Shown here one piece after another: positions 48,636 to 57,154 of a DNA stretch of 64,000 nucleotides; positions within the stretch are counted from its first letter, which is position 1; each line of letters opens with the position of its first letter. A program made the position numbers and the translations under genes. Under the pieces are notes generated by a model. The model searched no databases. It was not told the DNA's origin and was given only the letters and a program-made list of their open reading frames with translations. Source of the stretch: Actinocatenispora thailandica (lineage in GTDB: Bacteria > Actinomycetota > Actinomycetes > Mycobacteriales > Micromonosporaceae); contig NZ_AP023355.1 in assembly GCF_016865425.1 (NCBI RefSeq), positions 186,001 through 250,000 of the forward strand, given 5' to 3'.

Positions 48636-49079
48636 ATGCCCACGGTACGGCTGGAGTTCTCGCCGGCGCCGGCACACGTCCGCACCGCCCGCCTGGTGGC
48701 GGTGGCGGTCGCACGGCGCGCCGGTGTCGCCGAGGAGGTGCTCGACGAGGTACGCCTCGCCGTCGGCGAGGCCTGCTCGCGTGCCGTCGCCCTGCACCAG
48801 CTGTACCAGTTGAAGGACCTGGTCGAGGTGGAGATGGCCGACGGCGCACGGTTCACCGTGCGGGTCAGCGATCGCGGTCCGGCGGAGACCAGGCCGGAGA
48901 CCGGTTCGGTGCCGGATCCGGTGGAGCTGGTCGCCGAATCGGACACCCCGTTCCCGGCGCCGTCGGTCGCGGTCGGTATGGGGCTGGCCCTGCTGACCGG
49001 GCTGGTCGACGACCTGCAGGTGATCCCCCGCCGGGACGGGACCGGTACCTCGGTCCGGATGTCCTGGCCCGCCGCCTGA
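48636..49079 (+). CDS. Anti-sigma regulatory factor, GHKL ATPase family (BldG partner)
   Basis: 147-residue HATPase_c_2 protein of the RsbW type, at the position of Streptomyces SCO3548. N-box region VRLAVGEACSRAVALHQ, G1-box VRVSDRGP, and G2 VAVGMGLALLTGLVDDL. The N-box Asn that binds Mg in RsbW/SpoIIAB kinases is Arg here (EACSR), so kinase activity toward BldG is uncertain. Probably binds a stress/developmental sigma factor and BldG in a partner switch. It starts 12 bases after bldG. Confidence 0.82.
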   Translation: MPTVRLEFSPAPAHVRTARLVAVAVARRAGVAEEVLDEVRLAVGEACSRAVALHQLYQLKDLVEVEMADGARFTVRVSDRGPAETRPETGSVPDPVELVAESDTPFPAPSVAVGMGLALLTGLVDDLQVIPRRDGTGTSVRMSWPAA

Positions 49080-49694
49080 CCCGACGGCCGGCCCACCGGC
49101 CGGCCCGGGGCGGCGATGCGCCGCCGGCGAGTGAACCTGCTCCCTCCGCCGTGCCGGGTGCCGCCACCGCACGACCTACGGCTCCAGGTACTGCCGATCC
49201 CCCGCCCCGCCGATCCGGGGCCGCACCGGTCCGGGGCGCCGCGGGACCGGACTCCGTGGTTCTGGGGCCGCACGGCTTCGTGGCCCCGCCGGTCAGGGGC
49301 CGCACCGGTCCGGGGCTCCGCGGGTCCAGGGCCCGCCGGTCCGTGCTCCGCTGGCGTGCGGGAAGGGCCGGCTGGGCGTGCCGCCGGCCCGTCGAGCTCG
49401 GTGGCCGTACCCCTTTCACGACCCTCGCTGCGGGCGAGGACTTCGCCCGGCGGGCCAAGCACGCCGGGCGGCAACCGGTCGGACCGCCAACGATGATCAC
49501 GGACAGGGGCTGGTAATGCGGCCGCCCACGTGGTAAGTCCGTAATGCGGTTCGTATTAACACAGTGGCCTGGGACACAGGATGCTGCGGGTCGGGCTTGT
49601 GAGTCTCGGCACGATCGGCCCGATACACTCCGCGAGTTGCACCGGACCGACCGACCGGCCGGGCCGGATCACAGACGGTGGTACAGGAGGACGG
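49080..49694. other. Gene-free region before hppA with direct repeats
   Basis: 615 bases. CGGCCGG/CCGGCCG at 49085-49102 forms a small stem-loop behind the anti-sigma gene. The middle is filled by GC-rich repeats (see 49217). The right part, with A/T-richer TAAGTCCGTAATGCGGTTCGTATTAAC near 49530-49560, is the likely hppA promoter, and AGGAGG precedes the hppA start. No gene was found. Confidence 0.5.
49217..49316 (+). repeat. Direct repeats of a 20-bp GC-rich unit
   Basis: GGGGCCGCACCGGTCCGGGG occurs identically at 49217 and 49296; a decayed copy (GGGGCCGCACGGCTTCG) lies at 49264 between them, and the flanks repeat CCGCGGG and GGCCCCGCCGGTC. The spacing is irregular, so this is not a CRISPR array. 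Confidence 0.7.
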
Positions 49695-52046
49695 ATGGAC
49701 ACCACTCTCGCCACTGGCGGCGAGACCCTGTCCCTGAACAGCGTGTCCCTGACCGGTTCCAACCTGGTGTACGTGGTGATCGCGGCGGTGATCGCGCTCG
49801 TCGCGCTGGGGTTCGCGGCCGGCCTGGTCAAGTTGGTGCTGGCGACCGACCGGGGCACGACGAAGATGCAGGAGATCGCCGGCGCGGTGCAGGAAGGCGC
49901 CTCGGCGTATCTCGGCAGGCAGTTCCGCACGCTGGGGATCTTCGTGATCGTCGCGCTGCTGTTGCTGCTGGCGTTGCCGGTCAACGAGGGCGGCTGGGAA
50001 GTGCGCATCGGCCGGTCCGCGTTCTTCGTGGTCGGCGCGGTCTTCAGCGCGTTCATCGGCTGGGCTGGGATGTCGCTCGCGACCCGGGCGAACCTGCGGG
50101 TGGCGTCCGCCGCGCGCAGCACCCGGGAGGGCGCGATGCAGATCGCCTTCCGTACCGGCGGCGTGGTCGGGTTCATGACGGTCGGCCTCGGCCTGCTGGG
50201 CGCCGGCGTGGTCGTGCTGATCTTCCGGGACAAGGCGCCGACCGTACTGGAGGGCTTCGGTTTCGGTGCCGCGCTGCTCGCGATGTTCATGCGGGTCGGT
50301 GGCGGCATCTTCACCAAGGCCGCGGACGTCGGTGCCGACCTGGTCGGCAAGGTGGAGCAGGGGATTCCAGAGGACGACCCGCGCAACGCCGCGACGATCG
50401 CCGACAACGTCGGCGACAACGTCGGTGACTGCGCCGGGATGGCCGCCGACCTGTTCGAGTCGTACGCGGTCATGCTGGTCGCGGCGCTGATCCTGGGGCG
50501 CACCGCGTTCGGCTCCGAGGGCCTGGTCTTCCCGCTGATCGTGCCGGCGATCGGGGTGGTCACCGCGATCATCGGCGTGTTCATCACCCGGCTGCGGCCG
50601 TCCGACCGGTCCGGGATGGCGGCGATCAACCGGGCGTTCTTCATTTCGGCGGCCATCTCGGCCGTGTTGTGCGTGGTCGCGGCGCTGGTCTACCTGCCGA
50701 GCACGTTCTCCGACCTGCACGGCGTGTCGGCGAGCATCGGTCACCCGAGCCGCAGCCCGCAGCTGATCGCGATCGTCGCGGTCCTGATCGGCATCGTGCT
50801 GGCGGCCCTGATCCAGCTGCTCACCGGCTACTTCACGGACACCATCCGGCGGCCGGTGAAGGACGTGGCGAAGACGTCGCTGACCGGCCCGGCCACCGTG
50901 GTCCTGTCCGGCGTCAGCCTCGGCTTCGAGTCGGCGGTGTACTCGGCGATCCTGATCGCCGCCGCGGTGTACGGCGCGTTCCTGCTCGGCGGCGGCTCGA
51001 TCGTGCTGTCGCTGTTCGCGGTGGCGCTCGCCGGTACGGGGCTGCTGACCACGGTCGGCGTCATCGTGGCGATGGACACCTTCGGCCCGATCTCGGACAA
51101 CGCGCAGGGCATCGCGGAGATGTCCGGCGAGGTCGAGGGCGAGGGTGCGCAGATCCTCACCGAGCTGGACGCGGTCGGCAACACGACGAAGGCGATCACC
51201 AAGGGCATCGCGATCGCGACCGCGGTGCTCGCCGCGACCGCGCTGTTCGGTTCCTTCACCGACACCGTGACCAGCGCGGCGAAGGACAGCATGCAGGGGC
51301 TCGGCGCGCTGGACATCCAGCAGTACACCGGGATCCTCAACGTCGGCAACCCGTCGAACCTGGTCGGGTTGATCATCGGCGCGTCGGTGGTGTTCCTGTT
51401 CAGCATGCTGGCGATCAACGCGGTGTCCCGGTCCGCCGGCGCCGTGGTGTTCGAGGTGCGGCGGCAGTTCCGGGAGTTCCCGGGGATCATGGACGGCTCG
51501 CAGCGCCCGGAGTACGGCAAGGTCGTCGACATCTGCACCCGGGATGCGCAGCGTGAGCTCATCACGCCCGGCATCCTGGCCGTGTTCGCGCCGATCGTGG
51601 TCGGCTTCGGGCTCGGCGTCGGCGCTCTCGGCGCGTACCTGGCGGGCGCGATCGCGACCGGCATCCTGATGGCGATCTTCCTGGCGAACTCGGGCGGTGC
51701 CTGGGACAACGCGAAGAAGCTCGTCGAGGACGGGGTGCACGGCGGCAAGGGCTCCGAGGCGCACGAGGCGACGATCATCGGAGACACCATCGGTGACCCG
51801 TTCAAGGACACCGCCGGTCCGGCGATCAACCCGCTGATCAAGGTGATGAACCTGGTCTCGCTGCTGATCGCGCCGGCCGTGGTGATGTTCTCCATCGGCA
51901 CGTCGAAGAACACCGGCGTGCGGATCGCGATCGCGCTGGTGGCGCTGGCGATCATCGTCGCGGCGCTGGTCGTCGCCAAGCGGCGGCCGATCGCCGTCGG
52001 TGAGGAGAACGGCGCGGAGAAGGAGGCGGCGCAGGCCTCGGCCTGA
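49695..52046 (+). CDS. hppA: Membrane-bound proton-pumping pyrophosphatase, K+-insensitive type
   Basis: 783-residue integral membrane enzyme that hydrolyses pyrophosphate and pumps protons out of the cytoplasm. About 16 hydrophobic helices; the substrate motifs are the DxxxDxxxD block in DNVGDNVGDCAGMAADLFESYAV, and GDTIGDPFKDTAGPAINPLIK near the C-terminus. GNTTKAITKG carries Lys and Thr at the two positions that separate K+-independent from K+-dependent enzymes. ATG at 49695 after AGGAGG. Standard neighbour of bldG and topA in actinomycetes. Confidence 0.95.
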   Translation: MDTTLATGGETLSLNSVSLTGSNLVYVVIAAVIALVALGFAAGLVKLVLATDRGTTKMQEIAGAVQEGASAYLGRQFRTLGIFVIVALLLLLALPVNEGGWEVRIGRSAFFVVGAVFSAFIGWAGMSLATRANLRVASAARSTREGAMQIAFRTGGVVGFMTVGLGLLGAGVVVLIFRDKAPTVLEGFGFGAALLAMFMRVGGGIFTKAADVGADLVGKVEQGIPEDDPRNAATIADNVGDNVGDCAGMAADLFESYAVMLVAALILGRTAFGSEGLVFPLIVPAIGVVTAIIGVFITRLRPSDRSGMAAINRAFFISAAISAVLCVVAALVYLPSTFSDLHGVSASIGHPSRSPQLIAIVAVLIGIVLAALIQLLTGYFTDTIRRPVKDVAKTSLTGPATVVLSGVSLGFESAVYSAILIAAAVYGAFLLGGGSIVLSLFAVALAGTGLLTTVGVIVAMDTFGPISDNAQGIAEMSGEVEGEGAQILTELDAVGNTTKAITKGIAIATAVLAATALFGSFTDTVTSAAKDSMQGLGALDIQQYTGILNVGNPSNLVGLIIGASVVFLFSMLAINAVSRSAGAVVFEVRRQFREFPGIMDGSQRPEYGKVVDICTRDAQRELITPGILAVFAPIVVGFGLGVGALGAYLAGAIATGILMAIFLANSGGAWDNAKKLVEDGVHGGKGSEAHEATIIGDTIGDPFKDTAGPAINPLIKVMNLVSLLIAPAVVMFSIGTSKNTGVRIAIALVALAIIVAALVVAKRRPIAVGEENGAEKEAAQASA

Positions 52047-52072
52047 CGCCGCTTCGCGCGCGGCAGTCCAAA

Positions 52073-52099
52073 CGGCGGCCACGCGTGCGGTGGCCGCCG
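52073..52099 (+). terminator. Stem-loop terminator behind hppA
   Basis: CGGCGGCCAC pairs perfectly with GTGGCCGCCG across a seven-base loop, 27 bases after the stop. Confidence 0.75.
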
Positions 52100-52157
52100 C
52101 GGGCGTCACCGCGCGGGGTTGTGCGGAGCCCCCGTGGACCGGATACCGTTCCGGGCC

Positions 52158-52688
52158 ATGGGGGCTCTCGCACGTACGGCGGTGCCGGCGCTGGCCGCGC
52201 TGGTGCTGCTCGCCGGCTGCGGTTCCGACGGCGTACCGGCGAAGACCTGGGCGACCCACGTCTGCCGGGCGCTGAAGCCCTGGACCAGCACGGTGAGCAA
52301 GCTGACCCGGCAGACGCAGCAGGAGATGCAGCAGGTCACGACGCCGGACGCGGCGAAGGTGACGCTGTTGAACCTGCTCGACTCGGAGGCGAAGGCCACC
52401 GACAAGGCGCGGGACCGGCTGCTCGCCGCCGGGGTGCCGGACGTGGACGACGGGAAGAGGATCGCGGCCGAGTTCACCGCGGCGCTGACCTCGGCGCGTG
52501 ACTCGTACCGCACCGCCCGGGACGCGGTCCGCAAGCTGTCGACGACCAACTCGAAGGCGTTCTACGATGGCGTGTCCAGCGCGATCGACAAGCTGAACAC
52601 GCAGTACGACGCGGGTGCGCTGGACACCTCCAAGGTGCACTCCGAGCCGCTGCAGCGGGCGTTCGACGAGGTACCGGAGTGCCAGTGA
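52158..52688 (+). CDS. Putative lipoprotein of unknown function
   Basis: 176 residues. A signal sequence ends in the lipobox LLAGC (Cys near residue 20), so the protein should be lipid-anchored outside the membrane. The mature part is helical (VSKLTRQTQQEMQQV, AARDRLLAAG-like, FTAALTSARDSYRTARDAVRKL) with two further Cys (HVCRAL, VPECQ) that may form a disulfide. No known domain. ATG at 52158. It overlaps the start of the next gene by a few bases, so the two are probably translated together. Confidence 0.75.
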   Translation: MGALARTAVPALAALVLLAGCGSDGVPAKTWATHVCRALKPWTSTVSKLTRQTQQEMQQVTTPDAAKVTLLNLLDSEAKATDKARDRLLAAGVPDVDDGKRIAAEFTAALTSARDSYRTARDAVRKLSTTNSKAFYDGVSSAIDKLNTQYDAGALDTSKVHSEPLQRAFDEVPECQ

Positions 52689-53536
52689 GCGCCGCGTCGG
52701 ACGCCGAGCCGCAGCCGGCGAGCGCTCCGCGGCCGGCCACCAAGTCCCAGCCAGCCGCCAAGCCACCGCCGGCCATCAGGTCGCGGTCGGCCAAATCGCC
52801 GCCGGCCGCCAAATCGCCGCCGGACAGTGCTCCTCGGCCGGCCAGTGCCTCGCCGCCGGCGGGTGACCTGCCGCCGGACGCCGGGCCGCAGCCCGCCATC
52901 GAACCGCTGTTCGCGCTGCCGGCGCCCCAGCCGCCGGCGGAGCGGGTGCCGCAGCCCCGCCGTCGCCGCGGCGCTCCGCCGCAGGCGTCCCTGTTCTCCG
53001 CGGTACTGGCCGAGCCGCGGCCCGCCGACGTGGCCGGGGTGCTGGCCGCCGGTGGCCAGGTGGTCCGGATGGGCGGCACCGCGCGGGTCTCGGTGGTGGT
53101 GGCGCAGGAGTGGCGGGTGGCGGCGCTGCTGGCCGCGTTCGACGAGCGGGGCCTGGCCGGTAGCCGGGTGCCCACGGTGGACGACCACGTCGGCGTGCGT
53201 ACCGCGTTCTGCGCGGTGCTCGCCCCGGTCGCGGCAGGCTGGCTGCACGGCACGGTGACCCGGCCGCCGGCCGACTTCCGGACGGACGGGCTGGCGCTGC
53301 GGCTGTGGGCGATCGCCGGCGGTCGCCGCGACAGTCTGGGCTACCTGCTGTCGCTGCCGGCGGCAGAGACGGCCTGGCAGCCGCTGCGGCTGGCGTTGCG
53401 GGTGGCGGGTTTCGACGCCGAGTTGCTGACCAGCGGACCGAGCCTGCGGGTGGTCGGCCGCGCGCAGCTGGCCACGCTGGCCGACGTGCTCGGCCCGGCC
53501 CCGGCCGGCGCGGACGACCACGCCTGGCCCGCCTGA
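52685..53536 (+). CDS. Conserved protein of unknown function with Pro/Ala-rich N-terminus
   Basis: 283 residues from a GTG that overlaps the lipoprotein stop; a GTG six bases earlier is equally possible. Residues 1-95 are a low-complexity Pro/Ala/Ser stretch (PASAPRPA, KSPPAAKSPP). From about 100 a folded part begins (ASLFSAVLAEPRPADVAGVLAAGGQVVRMGGTARVSVVV) and continues to LRVVGRAQLATLADVLG. Related proteins lie between hppA and topA in other actinomycetes as far as I remember; no function is known to me. No catalytic motif or membrane segment is visible. Confidence 0.7.
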   Translation: MSAASDAEPQPASAPRPATKSQPAAKPPPAIRSRSAKSPPAAKSPPDSAPRPASASPPAGDLPPDAGPQPAIEPLFALPAPQPPAERVPQPRRRRGAPPQASLFSAVLAEPRPADVAGVLAAGGQVVRMGGTARVSVVVAQEWRVAALLAAFDERGLAGSRVPTVDDHVGVRTAFCAVLAPVAAGWLHGTVTRPPADFRTDGLALRLWAIAGGRRDSLGYLLSLPAAETAWQPLRLALRVAGFDAELLTSGPSLRVVGRAQLATLADVLGPAPAGADDHAWPA

Positions 53537-53550
53537 ACCCCTGCCCTCGT

Positions 53551-53617
53551 AGCGTGCGCTGGCCGACGTCCTGCTCGGCTGGGAGCGTGCGCTGACCGAG
53601 GTCCTGGTCGGCCCGGG
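53551..53617 (+). repeat. Two-copy 33-bp tandem repeat
   Basis: AGCGTGCGCTGGCCGACGTC begins copy one at 53551; copy two at 53584 begins AGCGTGCGCTGACCGAGGTC. The copies differ at five to six positions. They lie between the unknown gene and the patatin gene, where the patatin promoter should be. Confidence 0.65.
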
Positions 53618-53688
53618 AGCCCGCCGGCCGGCGGGCGGGGCGCGAGGTGCCGCGGGACGCTACGCTCGACTGCGTTGTATGGCGCCGA

Positions 53689-54717
53689 ATGTCGGGAGAT
53701 GCATTGGCTGTCCGGCTCGACCATCCGGTGTGCCGGGTGCTGCGCGAGCGGCGGGCGCGCGGCGACCGGTCCGACGGGTACAAGGTGGGGTTGGCCGTGC
53801 AGGGCGGTGGGATGCGTGGGGTGCTGTCCGGCGCGATGCTCACCGCGCTGGAGGACCTCGGTTTCGGTGCCGTGTTCGACGGGGTGTACGGCGCCTCGTC
53901 CGGCGCGCTGAACGGGGCCTACTTCCTGGCCGGCGGGTCGTGGCGGAACCTCGCCGCCTACTACGACGACCTGGTCTCGGCGGAGTTCCTGTCGGTGCGG
54001 CGCTGGCGGACCGGGATGATGAGCCTGGACTACGCGCTCGGCGAGGTGCTGTGCCGGCGCAAGCCGCTGGACTTCGCCGCGGTGCTCGGTTCGGCCACCC
54101 CGCTGCACGTCGCGATCACCCGGCTGGACCCGCCCGCTACCGAGCTGCGGCACGGGTTCGGTGACGCCGCGGAGCTGGTCGCGGCGCTGCGGGCGAGCTC
54201 GTGGCTGCCGGTGGTGTCGCGCGGCGTGGCCGACTGTTCCGGGCCGGCGATCGACGGCGCGATGCTGACGATCCACCCGTACCGGCTGGCGGTGGGGGAC
54301 GGCTGCACGCACGTGCTGTCGCTGAGCAGCCGCCGCCCCGGCCCGGTGCCGGGGCCGTACTCGCCGGTCGAGCTGGCGGTGACGGCGGCGCTGGCCGCGC
54401 TGGACCGGCGGCTGGTCCGGCCGCGTTGCCGCGCCGTGCGGGAGTACCGGCGGGACCGGGCGATGGTGGCGGCGGCCGGGGCCGGGCCGCCCTACGTGCT
54501 GGATGTGCTGCCGCCGCAGGGGGTGGCGTCGTTCGAGCGCCGCCCCGGCGCGCTGCTCGCCGCCGCCCGGCAGGCGTACGAGCAGGCGTACCGGGTGCTG
54601 TCCGGTTACCGCGGCGAGGGCTTCGCGACGGTGCCGAGGTTCGTTCCGGTAGGGGAGGTGGCGGATGCCGAGGCTGCTGAAGGTCGATCTGGTGGTGCTG
54701 CTCGGGAAGCTTCCTGA
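53689..54717 (+). CDS. Patatin-like phospholipase
   Basis: 342-residue serine lipase/phospholipase. Oxyanion loop VQGGGMRGVLSGAML, nucleophile Ser in GVYGASSGALNGAYF (GxSxG) and the partner Asp in IDGAML, giving the Ser-Asp dyad of patatins. No signal peptide, so it acts inside the cell, on membrane lipids by family. The ATG at 53689 is the most plausible start, though ribosome-site support is weak; an earlier GTG at 53647 exists. Its end overlaps the kinase-like gene by 53 bases, implying a common transcript. Confidence 0.85.
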   Translation: MSGDALAVRLDHPVCRVLRERRARGDRSDGYKVGLAVQGGGMRGVLSGAMLTALEDLGFGAVFDGVYGASSGALNGAYFLAGGSWRNLAAYYDDLVSAEFLSVRRWRTGMMSLDYALGEVLCRRKPLDFAAVLGSATPLHVAITRLDPPATELRHGFGDAAELVAALRASSWLPVVSRGVADCSGPAIDGAMLTIHPYRLAVGDGCTHVLSLSSRRPGPVPGPYSPVELAVTAALAALDRRLVRPRCRAVREYRRDRAMVAAAGAGPPYVLDVLPPQGVASFERRPGALLAAARQAYEQAYRVLSGYRGEGFATVPRFVPVGEVADAEAAEGRSGGAAREAS

Positions 54718-56977
54718 CGACCGGCTCTCGCTGCCCGGTTGGGGCAGTGCGTCGGTCGCGACGTGGCGTGCGCTGCTGCGGTCGGTGCCGACCGATCGGC
54801 GCGCGTTCGAGTCGCGGTACGAGAAGGACTGGGACGACACGATCGCCCGGCTCGCCGCGCACTGCCGGCAACCGCACCCGCTGCGGCACGACAAGCTGTA
54901 CGGCCGGCTCTCGGTGTTGCTGCTGACCATGCTGGCGCTGGACCACTCGCAGCGCTACCGGTCGTACCGGGGTGGTCGGCCCGATGCACCGGGCGGCGGC
55001 GCCACCGGCCTCGGGCACGACTGCGAGCTGTTGTGCCGGCCGCTGCTGGCCCAGCCACCAGTGCGCGCCGCGCTGCTGGAGCTGTACGAGCCGGCGAACG
55101 ATCCGGCCGCGGCGCGGGAGTGGGCCGCGATCGACCCGGCGACGCTCGGCTTCCACCGGCACGGTACGACGTCGTTCATCGTCAGCGGCGCCCGGCGTGC
55201 GGTCAGCCAGGGTGCCCGGCGCCGGTTCGCGCTCAAGTGCCTGATCCTGCCGTACCTGGAGATCCCGACGATCGAGCGCGCCACCCGCGGCTACCTGGCC
55301 AGCTACCAGCGGGACGAGGAGGGTCTGCGGCATCTGGCCCGGCTGTGGGCGTCCAGCGACAGCTGGGTGCTGATGGACTTCGTGCCGGGCCGCACGCTGG
55401 CGGAGCGGCTGGCCGACGAGCCGGCGCCGCGGCCGGGTGACCCGCTCCGGCTCGACCTGCTGGAGCGCTACGGCGCGGCGCTGTTCGAGGCGCTGCGGGA
55501 GCTGGACCGGGTCGGGCTGACCCACCAGGACCTGTCGCCGTCGAACATCATCGTGGCGGAGTCGGAGGCGGACGCCGGTACCGGCCGGGTGACGATGACG
55601 CTGCTCGATCTCGGCGCGAACTACCTCTACGCGCAGGCGTTGCCCGGCGACGCCGCCCCGGATCTGCCGTTCGTCGCGCCGGAGGTGCGGCGGGACGGCA
55701 GCGGTTCCCGCGCCGACCTGTACTCGCTGGGGCAGCTGCTGGTGCTGCTCGGCACCGGCGCGCCGGCGGACCGGGGCATCGTGCCGGACGATTTCTACGC
55801 CGAGACGCCGCTGATGGCGCGGTTCCTGGAGGACCTGCTGGACGCGGATCCGGCCCGCCGGCTGCTGCTGTTCCGCCCGGAGCCGGACAGCTCGCTGTAC
55901 GGGCAGCTCGGCCGCTGGTTCGCCGAGGAGCTGACGGCGCTGCGCGCCGCGTACACCGAGCGGGTCCGGCCGGCCCGCGCGGACGTGCGGGACAACCTGC
56001 TCGGGCTGTTCCATCCGTTCTCCGGCGCGCCGCGGCGGCAGCGGCGGTTGCTCGCGGTCCGGCGGGCCCAGCGCAGTTACGCCGAGCACCGGAAGAACAT
56101 GCGGCTGCGCTGGCTGCTCGGCTGGTCGCTGCTGTCGGCGACGCTGTCCTACCTGGGTGGCCTGCTCGTCCTCACCTACCTGCTGCGCGAGCTGGGCCTG
56201 GATTTCGGCGGGCCGGCGCTGTCGGTGGCCCAGCGCGTCACCGGTACCGGGCCCGACGGCATCCCGTTCCTCGACCGGCTCCGGGCGGCCGACTACCCGG
56301 TGCCCGATCCGCGGCACAACCTGCTGATTCTCGCCGTCGGGTTCACCTTCGTACTGGTCTGCGCGAAGTACTACCAGGGGTTGTTCGCGGGGCTGACGCC
56401 GCTGGTCACCGGGCGCCACGCGGGTCGGCTGTCGGTGCTCGCGGTGGTCGCGGAGGTGGCGATGCGGGCCACGGTGGTGGCCTCGCCGGTGGCGATCGCG
56501 CTGCCGGTGGTGGTGGAGCGGCGCTGGTGGCTGATCTGCGTGGCGTCCGGCATGACGCTGGTCCTGTTCTGCAACGCCGCGATCTCCGGGTACGCGCGTG
56601 CCGTGTTGCGGCGGGCCCGGGCGGCGGAGCTGTCCACGGTGCCGGTCACGGTGCCGGGGGTGCAGCGCTACACCTCGTGGCTGGCCGGCAACGTGCTCTA
56701 TGCGTTCGTGCTGTGGCTGCTCGCCCCGCTGCTCTATTACGGGGTATTGCAGGACACGCCGGTCTACCTGGTGGCGGTGATCATCGCGAACGTGCCGCAG
56801 ATGTACCTGATCAAGTGCGGGATCGAGGCGGTCGGCATCCGGGTGGGCCTGGGCCGGGCGTGTCTCGCGGCGGAGCGGCTGGCGACTATTCCCGTGCCGG
56901 AGCCGGCACCTCGGCCGGCCGATCATCCCGTTTCACCGGGTATGTCGGTACCGACCGATGCGGTCGCAGCCAACTGA
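54665..56977 (+). CDS. Multi-pass membrane protein with protein kinase-like domain
   Basis: 770 residues. Residues about 1-165 are an unassigned helical region. The kinase part runs about 165-400: RRFALKCLILPYL (ATP Lys), LTHQDLSPSNIIV (catalytic loop with Asp and Asn), LLDLGANYLY (DLG for DFG), PFVAPEV (APE) and DLYSLGQLLVLL. After a basic segment near 465, six or seven helices follow (WLLGWSLLSATLSYLGGLLVLTYLL, LLILAVGFTFVLVCA, VVASPVAIALPVVVE, LICVASGMTLVLFC, VLYAFVLWLLAPLLYYGVL, YLVAVIIANVPQMYLI). All catalytic residues are present, so activity is plausible. ATG at 54665 lies inside the patatin gene end. Confidence 0.8.
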   Translation: MPRLLKVDLVVLLGKLPDDRLSLPGWGSASVATWRALLRSVPTDRRAFESRYEKDWDDTIARLAAHCRQPHPLRHDKLYGRLSVLLLTMLALDHSQRYRSYRGGRPDAPGGGATGLGHDCELLCRPLLAQPPVRAALLELYEPANDPAAAREWAAIDPATLGFHRHGTTSFIVSGARRAVSQGARRRFALKCLILPYLEIPTIERATRGYLASYQRDEEGLRHLARLWASSDSWVLMDFVPGRTLAERLADEPAPRPGDPLRLDLLERYGAALFEALRELDRVGLTHQDLSPSNIIVAESEADAGTGRVTMTLLDLGANYLYAQALPGDAAPDLPFVAPEVRRDGSGSRADLYSLGQLLVLLGTGAPADRGIVPDDFYAETPLMARFLEDLLDADPARRLLLFRPEPDSSLYGQLGRWFAEELTALRAAYTERVRPARADVRDNLLGLFHPFSGAPRRQRRLLAVRRAQRSYAEHRKNMRLRWLLGWSLLSATLSYLGGLLVLTYLLRELGLDFGGPALSVAQRVTGTGPDGIPFLDRLRAADYPVPDPRHNLLILAVGFTFVLVCAKYYQGLFAGLTPLVTGRHAGRLSVLAVVAEVAMRATVVASPVAIALPVVVERRWWLICVASGMTLVLFCNAAISGYARAVLRRARAAELSTVPVTVPGVQRYTSWLAGNVLYAFVLWLLAPLLYYGVLQDTPVYLVAVIIANVPQMYLIKCGIEAVGIRVGLGRACLAAERLATIPVPEPAPRPADHPVSPGMSVPTDAVAAN

Positions 56978-57154
56978 CGCGGTATGCCCTGTTCGAGAGG
57001 TATGTCGGCGCCTGCGTGTCCTGCGCAACCCGGTGGCGAGCGGCGCGTTACGTTTGACAACCTCTGGGCACACCGGCTAGCACCGCTGTGTCATTCTGTC
57101 CCACTGGCGGCGCAACGTCGCCGGCGCGTCACCTGATGAGTTGACTGGAGTACC

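Noticed and set aside
49217-49316. Possible CRISPR-like array
   Set aside because: Only two exact repeat copies and a decayed one, with uneven spacing and GC-rich flanks; no cas genes.
45749-49516. 1255-codon plus-strand frame antisense to the helicase
   Set aside because: Composition is Arg/Gly/Val noise and it overlaps the helicase, bldG and its partner, all with firm motifs.
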